From the NCBI GenBank assembly GCA_013398955.1, contig VWPU01005228.1:507642-571641 (forward strand): a stretch of 64,000 nt of DNA, given 5' to 3'. The position numbers and the translations under genes were made by a program. Below, piece after piece: positions 1 through 14,253 of this stretch. The stretch comes from Callaeas wilsoni (taxonomy: Eukaryota; Chordata; Aves; Passeriformes; Callaeidae). The notes under the pieces are model-generated. The model was not told where the DNA came from. It searched no databases and saw nothing but the letters and a program-made list of their open reading frames with translations. The first letter of the stretch is position 1. Each line of letters starts with the position of its first letter.

Positions 1-3000
1 TCTCACATCCTAAATTATTGCCATTTGGGATCATAAAAAAGCATTCCTACATAGTTGAATGCATTACTTTATACTGAAAATTATTTTCTTTCTAATTACT
101 TAGGAATTTATAGTTAGGATCCCCATTGAAGGACTGTCAACCTTACTTTGGGGATTTTTACAGCAATTTGAGGAGATTTAACTGTATATTATATTTTACC
201 CCCCAAAAAGGAACAGCTGGCCTATTTATGTACATCAGCAAATGTCAGCTCTTTTAGAAAATGAAGGACTTACTGCATCATTATCCTCCCCAAAATAACC
301 AGTAGCTGGTAGAGACAAAATTTCATGTTTCCTACTGCTCTGAGGAGGTCTTTTCCACTTTATCATCATCAAGAAGTATTGTTATTATTTTTAATAGTAA
401 TTATATATATTAGATTAACAAGAACCTGTCTTAGAGTACTTGAATGAGTGTCAAGCTAGACCTCGTTGCCAAATCCTAATAGCTTCTGTTAAGGTAAGTG
501 CACTTATGTCTGAAGAGGATCATGTTTACTTCCTTAAGGATTATTTTGTTGCCAGAGGTGTCGATTTAAATTAATTGCTTTGTTTAGACAATTAGCTTTG
601 CAATTTTTTTTGTAGGGAAAAGGGTCCTTGGGTGACTCCGATTAAAATTTTTTACAACACAAAATTACACTTAAAACATTGTAAGCATTTTTATCCCTAA
701 ATATATGATCCAGAAATGGATCACTTAATATTGTTTTACATGCTTGTTACACAATCCTTCAAAAAATTTCAAAGCAGCTGGACCTTCTCCTGCTTATGAC
801 TTATGGCACTAGGCAGCTCTATACAATTTCACTTTGGACATGAAGGAATTGTTGCTTCTAATTGACTCAGTTCAATGAAAAATGTGATATGTCCATCAAT
901 AATTTCAATGTATCTTTTATGCTTATAAACTAGAACTCTGGTTTTATAAATAAATTTTTTAAAACCCCTCAGACTGAAGATTACTTGCATATACAGTTTG
1001 GCATATAGAGAATAGCAATAATGAAATTCCATTTTGTGTCACATTTCTAATTTGTACAGACGACAAGTATTTTGCTATTTTAAATAATGAGCAGTCGCGT
1101 GAATTTGGTATTTAGCTATGAACTTATATTCTTCTAAACAACATGAAGATAAAAATGTTTCCTTATCATTTAAAGAAAACTGTGAGTGAATTCTGATACA
1201 TACTGTTCACATAGTTTTCTGATACAAAGGTATACTCTCATAAAAATCAGATGGCATATTGATGTTTTTTCTAATGATGGTTTAAGGTTTGCTCCTACTA
1301 TATCTCTTCTATTAATAAATTCTATTTCTTAAGCATATCAAGATATCTATTGCAATCTTTATTTTGTCAGTTATTTCAATAACCATGATAAGTGAGCCTA
1401 GCTGATTTTACATAGGCACAAAAATTTGAATATAATGAAGTCAATCTTCTACTTTGACTGTTAAAACTAACATTTCAAAATAAGAAGCAATGTAAATCTT
1501 TATAATCATGAAATAATCATTTTGCTACATGTGTGGTAGTTTTATAAATAATATTCACTTCTGATTATAGCTATCAGCCATATGTTAAATTAATTTTAGA
1601 AACCTAGAAAATAAGAATTTTAATTGTAGTCAAGACAGTGAAATCAGAATCAGTTTTACTGTCTTAAGTAATGCTACACATCTCCACAGTGCTGGAAAGT
1701 CATACCCAATCAAACAAATCCATCCATACATTTTACATTGTCCCTTTCCTTTCTGCAGAAACAATACTAACTGTCTGGTTGTTTAACTACTTTTTTTCTT
1801 TTTTTTTCCACACTTTTGTAGGTACAGAAAATAAGAAGGAGTTGGTATCCTTGGGAGCATTATGGCAAGCAGTCATGTGGATTGGGGGACTGAAGGTGAT
1901 TGGCACCAAGCATTTCAGAAAATCAAGCCTCTAGTTTATGGCGCTATGAATAAATGACACATGGGATGATAGCTGTGTGAGATGCAGTAGAATACTAAAA
2001 TAATTGTCGTCCCTTTGCAGTATTGCAGGGTAATAAGAGCACAGTAAAAGCAACTGCCTCTAACCTGAATGATTTTCACAGCTTTCCATTTAGTGCCTAA
2101 GTTGCTGTTTTATTTACATTGATCCAGCATTCAGAATTTCTGAATGTGAAGGTCACCTCTCCCTGAATAAAACTGACACCCCATTACAAATACCAAAACC
2201 AAACCAAACAGTTGGAAGGGATGGTTTTTCACAAGCCTTCAAAACCTCTCCAACTATTGAAGTGTTTTCCACACATACCTGCATTCTATCTTTTCATTTT
2301 GCATATTTCATGAAGTGTCAAGTAGGTCTATTTGCTCAGACTACTCTGATATTTGCAAACTGAATAAGGGCAGGCTTCATGCACTGACCTGAGACAACTG
2401 ATACAGCTTAATTATTCTGTCTATGGCTTGGCTTTAGTCTGCACCATCTAGCAGGTTCCCAAATTTTTTGAAACAGCTGAAGGACAGTTTGCCTCAAAAA
2501 ACTCTCCCAGTAAGCAGTTTTGATGTGGACAGCTTACTTTGGAGCATCAAAGAAGGTACCCATTTGGACATCAGCTATGTCAAGTCATTTGTTCTCATAA
2601 CCAGAGAACAGTTCCTGGATCATTCTATTTTTTTGGAGAGCTTTTGCTTCAAAGAAAAGCTTTGAGAGCTTTATGCATGAATTTCCCCACTCAGCACCTA
2701 ACTGCTGCTCCACAAAGACACTGAGGGCACCATGCCCATCTACCTTGCCAAGAGAACTGGGATGATATTCAGAGCTGAGAGGAAGAGAGGATGAAGGGAA
2801 CAAAGCCTGTGTGGAAGGAAGGGTTGACATAGAAATACACCCCCCTCAGTCAAAGTGCAGCCCTGTCCATTTATCTACCAAGCTGCCTGCTGTACCCAAA
2901 GACATGAAGTGGTGCAATGGAACACAGCAGAGAAGTACAGTTTCTGTGCCTACTGGAACAACAGATGGACCTAGCTTCATTGTTACTCTGTTTGCCATCA

Positions 3001-5012
3001 CACCGCTATTTACCTTTGTCTCCATCTGTTCTTTCTTGTCATGAGCTTATGTTGTGAGTGCTCTGGATCAGCGACTGCATCTTGCCAAGCTCAGTGGGGT
3101 CCTGATTGTTGCCTGGAGACAGGCTGTTAGGCTATACATTCACGAGGGAAATTTATGCCACAGCTACCTAGTGAAATTTATACTGTGCAGTCCAGGCGGT
3201 GTTTTGTGTGTTATTTGGGTAGAACTTGGTGTTAAAGAATGGAGTATGAAAGGCCAACACACACAAAGAATACCCAGCACTAATTTAAATAGTTAGATTA
3301 ACTCTAGGGGAAAATAGGAACTAAGGATATAGTCACCTAACTCCCAGCTCCAGAGAACATTTAAATCCATATGAGATTCATATCTGTGTGTCTCTGCAGA
3401 GATTAGGGCCAAGAACATGACCAGAGACCTAATACATTTCTAAATAAATTGGAAGAAAGGGACAAGCTACGGATACCACTCATTTTCTCTGATAATTCAG
3501 TAGTAGAGCACTTCGCTTGTGATACAGGACAACTAATTTCAAATTCGTTTTTCTGCCTGGGTAGATATGAAGACATATCTCCAACTACAATCACAAGGCA
3601 GCTGGGTATTCGGACATGAGATTCAGTCACACTCACCAGTCCAGTACCAAGTGAAAAGACTGTGTTTTCTGGCTCTTAGAAAGACTGAAAGACAGTGAAT
3701 GCAGGTTTGACTCTATAACCTCATGCCATGGCAGCCAGCTTGAAGTTGGCAGATCTGAGATCCCATCTCCACTGTTCAATTTTATGTTGGATCCCACGGC
3801 ATATATCCTACACAATAACTGCATAAGGAATCAAGACTCCTAAGGCGTATTATGGAAAGTACACTAACAAATAGGCTATAGAGAGACCAAAACTGAATGC
3901 TATTGACAATGCAACAGTATCCCTTTTCTTACTTCATTATGAATAAAAAAACATAGTGAATAAAGTTCAACTTGAATGCTTGAACACTCAGAGATATAAA
4001 ATTATTTAATTAAGTATCAATTAAAATTCATAATACACTTTTTCTACCCATGGGAAACTTCAACGTACAAAGTGAGACAAAGGAAATCTTTTGAGGAGAT
4101 AGGATGGGTTAGTGCTGTTCATGGTACACATAGAATTGTAGCCTCCCTTCGTTCATTATGGTTTTAGTCTTATCACTTAAACCAACTCCTCCACATGCAA
4201 ATGATGAACATAGTGAGTTATCTTTTTTTACATATGTACTGTAAGAAAAATAAAAACAGATTTAAAGAAGTAGTGAGAACACATTACTGCAGCAAAAGTT
4301 ATTTGAAGCTGCCTGTTCTCTGCTATCACTCTTCATATTGATAGGTCTCCCAAGATATGAAATTATAAGGAGTTTCAAGATAATCAAAAAAACATGATTT
4401 CTTTACAATTTCTCCTTCATATTCCCATGTCTTATGTATCAACAGTCATCAAATATGAGAACAATATATGCATATTCAGTTAACTTTTTAGTGGAAGTGA
4501 ATGAGATTATGAGTTTCCTTTACACCGTAATCCCAAACATTTCCCTGTTTGACCAGCTCTCAATCTCCTCTCCTGACTACATCCATGTTCCGTCCTTCGC
4601 CTTTACTGTGACTGCACGGTCCTGATAACCTCTTCCCTGCTCTGACTTTCTTGTTCTTACACTGCTTTCTGTCTGTCTTTTCCCATCTGTGCCTCTGTTC
4701 CTATTCTCTATCCCTCTTTCCTTCCTCAAACTCTTCTTTCCAGTTTGGTGCAGTCCTTGATTTGCTCTACTTCCTTGGCAGTAACAGCTGAACAACTCAA
4801 AACCCTAGTGAGACAGACCATACCTTCTGCAGGAGTAGATTAGGGATCTCTGAATAAGCTCCAGTAATAAAATAACAGTTTAAATTCCAGTAGCAGTTAA
4901 GCATATTATTTTTATTCATGCTGCAACTATTTAACAGTTATTTAAGTGGTCAGACTCAGACAGAGCATGGAGCCTGAAAGATTTTTACTATAATGAGTGA
5001 AGTGTTTAGAAA
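1..5012. other. Unassigned AT-rich DNA, no gene seen
   Basis: No gene, RNA gene or recognisable mobile element is visible here. Short open frames (60-90 codons) occur on both strands but none resembles a protein family I know, and stops are dense in AT-rich DNA. A pyrimidine-rich tract lies at about 4630-4750. A polypyrimidine tract ending in TAG at 1821 looks like a splice acceptor, but no matching exon or donor can be shown. The patch at 2468-3300 is listed separately. Confidence 0.6.
2468..3300. other. Locally GC-richer unassigned patch with short open frames
   Basis: This patch is visibly less AT-rich than its surroundings and carries several frames of 65-81 codons on both strands (for example 2468-2665 plus and 2585-2830 minus). 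None has a recognisable motif, and frames overlap on opposite strands, which argues against a real gene. It may be a very old repeat, a decayed exon or a regulatory block. A motif matching the RFX X-box consensus lies at 3108-3120. No function is assigned. Confidence 0.25.
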
Positions 5013-5430
5013 ACAAGTCCTATGAGGAGCGGCTGAAGGAACTGGGGTTGCTTAGTCCAGAGAAAAGGAGGCTCAGAGGAGACCATGTTGCTCTCTACAA
5101 CCAGCTGAAAGGAGGCTGTAGCAAGGGTGAGGGGCAATCTCTTTCCTGAACTAATTTGTAATAGGACAAGAACGAACTGCCTCAAGTTGCTCCAGGAGAG
5201 TTTTAGATTGGCTATTAGTAAAAAATTTCCTCACTGAAAGAGTTATCAAGCATTGGAACCTTCTTTTGGGGGATGGCGGTTTCTATCCCTGGAGGTTTCT
5301 AAAAGATGCGTAGATGTGGTGCCTAGGGGTATAGTTTAGTGGTGGACTTGGCAGTGTTACATTAATGGTTGTACTCACTTTGTGTACTGCTTTTACTGGT
5401 CTTTTCCGGCCTGAGTCTATGATTCTATGA
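5013..5430 (+). mobile_element. CR1 LINE, 5'-truncated 3' end
   Basis: This is the 3' end of a CR1 retrotransposon, the dominant LINE of birds. It runs from the 'agcggctgaaggaactgggg' segment through 'aggaggctcagaggagacc' and the 'ctctctacaaccagctgaaagg' block, then the 'gtggacttggcagtgtta' block, and ends in the family's ATTCTATGA-type terminal repeat. The copy is moderately diverged and has no open ORF2. CR1s are usually 5'-truncated like this because reverse transcription starts at the 3' end and aborts early. It is not active. Confidence 0.93.
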
Positions 5431-8400
5431 TGCTTTTGGTGAATAAGGTTGACACAACTGGTTACACGAACATATGAAATGAAGAATACCAACTCTTTAA
5501 GCAACAATTAGGTTTTAAAAGCATATTCTATCTACAGCATAGCCTTAAACTGAGAAAAATTAACCTGCTAAGTGGTTAGATGACAAAACATGAAGTACAT
5601 AAAAAAGTTGGCATGAAAAGAAAGGTGTTTTTTTCAAAACTACCCTGGAAAACTTGTAACAATACAGTAGCTTAAAAATATTCATTGCAGAAGGTGATAA
5701 CAAATAAGAACAGTAGAATCAATATGCCTATAATGAGAAGCTGTGGTTCCACAACCTGTTATGTGAGGTGCTATCCTTGGCTCAGATTGGCAACAGATCA
5801 AACCCAGCTCAGGACATACAAGCTAAATAAGGTTGTATTATTCCATAAGAAATAAATGTGAAATGAAGTTTGTGCGGTCTGCACAGGCCCATTTCCAGAG
5901 TCTTGATAAGTATTTCAGTGACACAGTCATCTGCCATTAGACATTAGCTTCTAAGTACTAAAGGTACTTTCAGAATATCATAAAGCCATGTTGAATACCA
6001 AATCAGTGAACAGCATACACAGAAGAACATATTCCTCAAAAAGTATTACCAGAACCTTATTACCTGTTGAAAATTCATGCAGCCTATCTGAAAAAGAAAA
6101 CATGCACTATAGCTGTAAGCTGGGAGACTGGGCATGTCTAATATATGCAGGATTGAAGAGCCACTTTAGAAAAATTCTGAAGAAGATTTCAAAACCTGAA
6201 GGTCTTTTTAAGCCTTACATGTTAATGGAATTAACTAGCAGAACAAAATAAATGCAATTATATCTCCAGTGAACTTGTGTTTTAGTACCTGAACATGATT
6301 TGGTGCTGTGTGAATGTAAAGGACATGCATTTACAATTTTCATTTAATACAGTACAACCAGCTCAATGTTTATAAAACAGCAGCGATTGATGAATATGAA
6401 GTCAAATGCTATGCAGTTTGCACTGGCAATTATGGAAGCAAAATCTGAATGAATGCTATGACAGCAAATGTAAATTATTGAAAAAGTTGGTTTAGAACAG
6501 CAGGCCATAGCCAAACAGAATCCAACAAAACAAATCAAACAGTAAAATATGAATAGTGATATAGGAGTAACGGTAATGATACTGAATGTGACGAATGCAT
6601 CAGCAAGGCTGAATTTAAAAATCTTCAGCTGAGAATGGGTATCATAATTCATTGCAAAGGTTCAAAAATATTATTCTACATTTCTGTTTTTGAAATTATC
6701 CATTTTGTCTAACTCCTTCCCAGAAATCATTACCATATTCTGTAGTACAGACAAAAGATCCTGAAAAGTTTGTTTCAATAATTTTACTTCAGACTAAAGC
6801 ATTTAAAGAGACTTTTTATTTTATGAAGGTGACAGTATATCAGCAAGGCCTCCTTTGTCCCCAAAATATCATCATGTAAATGCTAGTGGTTTGGTCTATG
6901 TTTTAAGGATAAAAACATTCTTCATGGATAAAGTTCACCTAAATCTTAACAACACAAAGGCTTAAGAAACTAAATAATCCTTAGCTTCCAAATGATAATC
7001 TTGTTTTTTGGAATCACCTAACTCTGTAGGTACACAGGTGTCTCTGAATATCTACTGTTATTTACCCACATACACAAACATATGTTGTGGGAAATATGAA
7101 GGCAATTCAGGATAATGTAGGCAGCTGCTTAATCTCCCTTAACTCTCTGGAGGAGATGATGACAGCAACCTTAGGCATAGGAAATCAGATCAGGATTTAA
7201 GGTCTGTTCAGATGACAGTTAACACCCACAGCTTCCTTATTTGGGGAGAGAACCCTGAAACACTGGTCAAAGCAGCAATAAGAATAAAAGAAAGTAAAAA
7301 TTATTTGAACAGTGAGAGATGAGTGAATTTCTTGCAATGCAAATTAATATAAGGTAAACTCTAGCTGCAGGTAGTCTCAATCATAACACCTCAATATGGC
7401 ATATTCTGTCTGAGAACCCTCTTTGTTCTTTCAAATGCAGCGTGCAGACCAGGAATGCATGACTCATCAGACCATTGAGAGAGTACTATATTGTGGGGGG
7501 TCATGATAATCAGTTGGAAAGGAAGACACCTATGACTTTGGGTTTTGGCAATTGGTTGCTTTTTTTTTTAGTTTGCACTAGTTATATTTTTTGTAGTTTA
7601 TGTTGTTTTTATTTATGTGCCTTCCTATTCCAAGGATCAATAATCTGCATTATCCTAAGATAGATCCTAAATTTATTTTTACCATCTTTCCTTCCAACCC
7701 CTGGAATCTTGTGGTTTCAGCATTGCAGAAGCTCACCTCTAAAGCTTGTTTCTCTCCTTCTTACTGTTATTATAGCCTAGTGTTATAACATTGTCTTGCA
7801 ATGTGGGATGTAAAGGCTGATGTCAGCTCAGACTGAGTCAAGCTAAGACACTTATGTATCTTATCATCATGGCTGGCTCTTTTGATGACTAAGCTGAGAG
7901 TCAGGAAATGGGGATCATCGTTTTCTTTCTGGAAAAGAAACTTGCTGTCTTCCATTAGAAAAGTATTATTTGGAGATGGACAGCCACACCAGATATGTCA
8001 ACATGACCACCAAAAATTTCTTATTTCTTCCAATGCAACAAAGTGCATAACACCATCACAGAGAAATAACCACCTACTTTACACTGACTCTTAGGTGGAA
8101 TGGAAGCCTTCAGATCTATTTATACTTTTCTGAAGTATGCACCATATGCTGAGGTGTGTACATTCGATTCAAGGATTCAGAATCAAAGATGAGGACATTT
8201 TAAATAAAAATGGTCCACTAGTCACTGATTATAGGGATGGGAGATAGTACCTATACTGGAGAGGAGAAAGATGATCCAGTTACTTCTCTAATATTTTGGG
8301 ATAGTATTTCTTATTGGCATCAAGGAGGAGAAGTAACAATTGCTGAAAAAATATTTTAAGAGTGGGATTAAGTTGAGTGCATAAAACTAACAAAAATGCT

Positions 8401-8810
8401 TGAGGCATTGGTTTTGGAGCCCTTTCCTCTCACCTGCAATAGCTAAACACAAACAGATCTGTAACTCTCACTTCTTTACCTTACTGGTTTTGAAGGGAAA
8501 CAAAGAAAGAGTACTGAATTTTGAGAGAAAACAGAAGTCAGTCATTAACATCAGTGAACCACTCAGCAACTTTTTATTCCCTTTTTTTTTTTTTAATTTT
8601 TTTAAAGATTAAATTACTGCTCTCTATGCTTTGAATAGAAGTGTGCAAAAGACACACCAGAGTACCACTTAACATGCCTCTCCTCTATATCTTTTGCAAA
8701 AAACATACCTGACTATACCGAGTAACTGAGGATTGAATAATATGGTCTTGCCTAAATCAGTTCCAGAGCAAATGATAGCATGGGATTCTTACTGAGCAAA
8801 GAAAAATCAA

Positions 8811-8991
8811 AGGGTCTTGTTGGGTTTTATGTTGTGCTTTTGGTTTTTTGGGGTGGGGAGGGGTCTGTTTCTTTCTTCTTTTTTTCTTTTTGCTTTGTTT
8901 TCTTTCAGATTTTTTTTGTTGTTTTTTTTTGGTTGGTTGGTTGGTTTGGTTTGAGGGTTTTTTGTTAGTTTTTTTTGGTTTGTTTTACGGG
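8811..8991 (+). repeat. T/G-rich low-complexity tract
   Basis: The strand is almost entirely T and G with a few short C interruptions. It includes a (GGTT)n stretch near 8931-8950 and several T runs. The 62-codon frame across it is only Phe, Val, Gly and Leu and is not a gene. Tracts of this type, and their C/A complements, recur elsewhere in the window (13.5, 28.3 and 54.9 kb). Confidence 0.9.
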
Positions 8992-9239
8992 GATGCAGGA
9001 GAGATGATATGTGTCAATTGACTCATGGCTGACCACACCTTTCCAAATTGAGTCAAGTTGAGACTTTAACCATATTCCCACCATGATTAATGGGATTTTC
9101 TGGGTAAAAGGCACCTTTAAATGTCAAAGCTGCCCAACCTGTGGAACTCTATAAAGATTTGGCTGATTAAGAGTTGTGCACCAAATTAAAGGGCTCTAAC
9201 TGATGAGTGTCTAAAGGAGATTTTTTCACAGAGCTGGAT

Positions 9240-9310
9240 TTTTAGAAAGTGCTGAGTGCCCACCCTCAGAAAATCTGTTTTTTCAGTGTATTCTTAGGGC
9301 TTTGATTGAC
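9240..9310 (+). repeat. Possible fragment of an ancient amniote interspersed repeat
   Basis: The phrase 'gctgagtgcccaccctcaga' followed by 'aaatctg' resembles a motif from old interspersed repeats shared by birds, crocodiles and turtles. I know it only by its look and cannot name the family. The copy is short and degraded. Related wording around TTAGGTGTCTAAATGCA occurs at 21780-21910. A chance resemblance is possible. Confidence 0.25.
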
Positions 9311-10839
9311 AAGCAGGCTAAGACTGCAGTGGCTGAAAGGGTACTGTGTCCCTCATCCCTGCTCTTCTAGAGTCAGATCCTGAACCAAGGCAGACGAACA
9401 CTGTCAGCTCAGCCTCTTCAATTGACTAACAAGCAACTTCTGCAGGGTGAACAGGTCAGACAGAGGAAGCGGTAATGGCTTTCACTTTCCCAGCCCACAC
9501 TGCCTCTTGTCATACATTGGGGAATGCCTAAGAAACAAAATTTTCTAAGGGTGAACATTCAGCAAATCCTGGCCTCCTTTAGAGAATGTTGTTTGGATAG
9601 TGAAATTTGTGAATACGAAACAAAAATCATAGGTGATACAATCCCAGATTAGAAACCTAAAAGATTGCTTCCTAAAATCCTGATTTTAGACTGTAGAGTT
9701 TGCACTAACACCCCTGTAATGTAGTTTGCCTTACTGTATCACCATTTACACAAAGAAAGTGTTTTTCAAGAACTGCATTATTAACTTACTTTTCTTAAAC
9801 ACCTTGGAAGAAGGTCTTTGTTACTATATTGGGTGCATTTTTGTGACAACCTTCATCGTGTTGTCATATTATTGCCATATTTTTGTTTAGTCTGTCTATT
9901 AAACTGGTATAAAGTTTTCTGTAAGAAAAGAATTGTGTAGTGAGCAGCAGAAGCAGAATGAAGCAAAACTTTTAATTCTATGAATCCGCAAAGAACACAG
10001 AGAACTGAAGTGCCTACTTCTCAGTAAGCAGCCCATACTGTTCAAACTTCAGACATCTATAGATTTTTGCATGCAGGGCCAGTGACTAGATTTATGATCC
10101 TACCCTATGTTGAATGAACTCTGAGAATGTAAAAAAAGAAATTTTAGAAAATTTGTAAATTCAGTAGGAAAGAGTTGCTCTGTTGCAGAGCAGGCACTAG
10201 AAAACACTTTACCTCATCGAAACACTGAAACTTCTTGGCTCTAAAAAGAAGAATGCAATAATCTTTAAAAGTATTTCTCCTTCCATACCTAACTAACTTT
10301 CATATAAAACCATGAAGCTGTGCTCATACTTCCTCCACATATTTGTCTTATTTTGGCTTATTTTTCTCTTGCACTTTTACTGCCCTGCAAAATCAGTCCT
10401 GGTCCCACATTTTAGAAGATATGTGATGGAATAATCTTTGCCAGCACTTTTGTCCTCTAATTTGTCCAGTCATATAAAGGGATATGACATTCAGGGACAT
10501 AGGGATGTGCCAGTACAGTAGAAGTTCAACCATTTTGGACTTCACACAAAACTGAGGGGAGCAAGAGTACATCTAGAGGGGGATCAAGATTTCTTGTAGA
10601 GAAAGATTGCCTGGACTCAAATCCAGAATGTTGCTGTCCAATCCACAGGCTTGCTGCTCTGTGACAGAAATGTTTGGATATAGAGAAATATCTTTCCAAG
10701 TATTCAGCTGATAGGTCTATGCTTTTTCATAAAGCTGGCTAATTCAGCAAAGAATGGATTTTGGTTTCAGAGATACATAGGGTTTAAACGTGTATTATTC
10801 TCTTTCAAATTACACTTTATAGCGTATTATATCCTGGGA

Positions 10840-11300
10840 GAAATTATTCATAAATGCCACTAATGAGTGTCAAGCTGCATTGCAAGGCATTTTGAAAATT
10901 GTCCTATTAATTAATGGAGTAATTAAGCTTTTGTCAGTGACATATCATATTTCTGACAGAAATAGATGGCCTGTGTAAGTCTGTGCTAGGCAGTTATCCA
11001 GACAGCCACTGTGTTTAATGAATGGCAGCAATTTAGTCCAGGTTTATGGTGATGGGACCACCTGCATAGGGGGAGCTGGCAACCTGCATACACAAACAGC
11101 ACTTTGCACTTTTCCGCAGTAAAATCGTCTTAGTTCTAAATTGATGTAGCCCTCCCTAGGATGACACATTAGCTTTTTGCCATTAAACCATAAGTACTGT
11201 TTCTCCGAGCTTTTGTGACAAAAATGTCAATTAACTTTCAACTTTCATTTCCATTTAATTTTGTATTCTCCTTCTATTTGCATATTAATGTGAACATGGT
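10840..11300. promoter_or_regulatory. Candidate conserved noncoding element
   Basis: This block has mixed, non-repetitive sequence with dense homeodomain-type cores: ATTAATTAAT at 10906-10915, TAATTA at 10920-10925, and further ATTAAT/TTAATG cores towards 11290. It lacks repeats and open frames. Such composition is typical of developmental enhancers in gene deserts. It is inferred from appearance alone, since conservation cannot be seen in one sequence, and no target gene is in the window. Confidence 0.25.
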
Positions 11301-13540
11301 GCAGAACTGTTAGATTAAAATACCTTGCTGAAGCTAATAGCATGTAATGCATACTTATTGACTGTAATAGTTATGAAAACACAAAACTTTTAGAAAAATA
11401 GATTTTCAAGTTGCCATCTCCTTCAAGAAAATATTTTTTCAGACACCTCTCCCATCAACCACCACACAAACACACTGGGTGGGTGACATACAAATACAAG
11501 TACTAAAAATAGAAAGGGGAAGAGGAGAAATGTCTAAGTGCATAACAACACACAAAAAAAATGTGTATATATATGCTTTCATTCCCTTAGCAACAGAACT
11601 CTATTAATTCTAATAATAATTTATAGCCTCGTTTCATTTAACAAGATCTTAGAATTGTATCCAGAAGAAAAAGGGCATGAAAGGGGAAAACCACATTGGT
11701 GGACTGATTTTACTTGCATGTGGTTACACAGTCCATATGCTTAGATTTATGAGTTGCACATCTTAGAACACATTTGAGTATTTTCAAACGTAGATGAGCA
11801 AAATTATTGAGCCAGCACTGACATAAAATATCCACTGTCTTGCTTGGCATAAAAAGCAACTAGCTGGCTTCAGCACAACAATCAGTGCAGTTAAACATTG
11901 ATTTGTGGGTGACCACTCCATCAGTGCACTTCTTGCAAGTGAAGCACTCACAATAGAATGGTAGGGAAGGTTCTTTTGCTGATCAGTTCCAAATTCACAA
12001 CTCTCTCAATCTCAAATTGTTAAAAGTCTGAATTTTGTCAGTTTCATGAAGCTGCTAAACTCAGCACAGTTTAGACACTCAGGACTGCACAGCATAATTG
12101 ACATGTCTAAAATGTGAAACTGTCTTAAATTTAAAATACTGGGCCAAATCATACCTAACTGAAACACTTAGACTCATAGCAATGATTAAATTGTACAAGA
12201 CTGAATACAATAACTAAGTATCAGTGTATATGAAATAGCTACTGTATGATCCTATTCAAAATACATGAGTCTGGACTGAAATTGTGTTTGTCTGCTGCAA
12301 AAAATGAATACATGGAGGCTGAGGCAAGAGATGAAACATATATGACCCTCCTCATGGTAAAGACAGCTTGAATATAGGCTCCCAGGATAACTCCACCATC
12401 CTGAAAGACTCTGGATTTGGACTGCTTACATTTCAATTGTCAGAGGTTTAAGAATATTCTTTCAAGTATTCCCAACCTCACTTTGGGAGGTTTGGTAAGT
12501 GTCCAATACATTTAAATTAAAATAGTGATTCATTACAATGTCTAAGACACAGAGTTACTTTGTCATAAATTATAGGTAATCTGCACTCTTACGTTAGCTC
12601 AATTACCAGTAATAGAGTTTTAATGCAGTACTTACATGGTGTTAGAGAGAAATCTGCGACACTACTAGATTTATCTCAAGGAGGAAATGAAAACTAAATT
12701 GGAAAGGCTGGTACAGGAGAAATGCTGATAGGGCACCAGGGAATGGAAGTAGGGACAGAAAGCCGTGTCAGTGACATGAAATGGAGAAAGATAGAGTAAA
12801 TATAAGAAAGAAGATTAAAACACACCATGTGAAGGAAAAATGTAGTGCGGTAAGGACACTTGAAGAAGGAGAAACATACCAGCAGAAACTGGTAGGGCAG
12901 AAAGGATACTAAAATGGGGGAAAATAAGGAGAATGAGAAAAGTAGCAAGGTCAGTTGCATGTAAGTGGCCTGCTTCTAAATAAACTCTGAATAATAACAT
13001 CATAAATGTAACAGAAAACACAGAGAAAATGCTTATTGTGGACCTTCTGCAAAACTCAGATCAAGAGAGAGAATGCAGAAGTCAGTTTCTAATGATTCCC
13101 AGTTAGTCCCTAACTTTAAGGTAGCGCCACAATTGTTGAGGATTTTTAGCCAAGGTTTAATAGGATCTAATTTTTTGCAAAATTAGAGCACTTCTACTTT
13201 AATGAAATATCTAACAGTTTGAAATCTGTTAATATTTCATTGAAGCTGGAATCATATTCCTCTTCTTTAGACATAGTTCTATACATTCATGAACTGGTCT
13301 TTTGAAATAAAGATGGGACTGATATGAATTGGGACACCCACATAGCTAGAAATTTAAATGTGTAGTTGTTTTTTTTTTTTTAAATTAATTAGAGTGCAGA
13401 ACTTAGGATGTACCAGTTCTTTATGAAAAAGAGGACAAGGAAATATAGTTGAAAATAAAGTCTGTTTTCAAAACTCTCATACATTCTCCCCTTCCCTTAC
13501 GAAATAAAACAGAATAAAAATGTATTTGGAAAATCACCAT

Positions 13541-13618
13541 AGGAAAAAAAAAAAAAAAACAAAAATAAAACCGCAAACATATGCCAAAACCAAAAAAACC
13601 CAACAAACAGGAAAAACC
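13541..13618. repeat. A-rich low-complexity tract
   Basis: A run of 16 A is followed by A/C-rich sequence with CAAA and CCAAA units. It ends in AAAACCCAACAAACAG, a phrase repeated at the A-rich tract near 54.9 kb. Minus-strand frames through it are Phe-rich and are not genes. Confidence 0.85.
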
Positions 13619-14253
13619 TTAAACTTTCAGAATAAGAAATGCAGGCCTGCCTTGGGGGAAAATTTTTTTTTTTAAAGTCCTGGACTCTGGAAAACCCAGA
13701 GTCAATATTCATGCTGTGTCATACTTTACCACATGGTTAATTTAGAATGACATACAAAGAGATCATTAAACAGCCTTTAATGAGCTTATTCATCTGTAAT
13801 ATAAGAGACTGAGATTGAAATCTTTCATCTGTCTCAGACAGCCCAAGGACATGATTCAGGTGTGGGGTGTTCTCCCTAACTTACACTGATCACAAGGTTA
13901 TTTGTAACCCTGAGATCCTGTATCTGCTCTCTGTTTGACCAGAAATTTCATAGTCTGAGAATCTTTCTGACTGAAAGTTCTGTAAAAAATGTTATACTCC
14001 CTCCACCAAGTTCCACAGTCATATAAAATGGCTGTCCTGTACCAAGACCATGACAAGTGTCAGCTCTTTATTTTGGGTCAATCTCCTTTATTGCTCCTCT
14101 AAATTGCCTATATTTTACTCTCTGACTCATCCAGGCCTTTTAGTGCTTTAGAATCTTCCATTATTTCCAAAACCTCTTTTTATTTAAAGCACGTAAAACT
14201 TTTAGAGCTTTCTGGAGTCAAATAGCCTATTATTTGCAGAATCATTTTTAGCA

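Noticed and set aside
1671..1934. 87-codon frame containing a splice-acceptor-like tract ending at 1821
   Set aside because: The tract is a plain T-rich run; no donor, branch context or protein similarity supports an exon.
6344..6652. 102-codon hydrophobic minus-strand frame
   Set aside because: Ile/Phe/Cys-rich from AT-rich sequence; no family similarity and no supporting signals.
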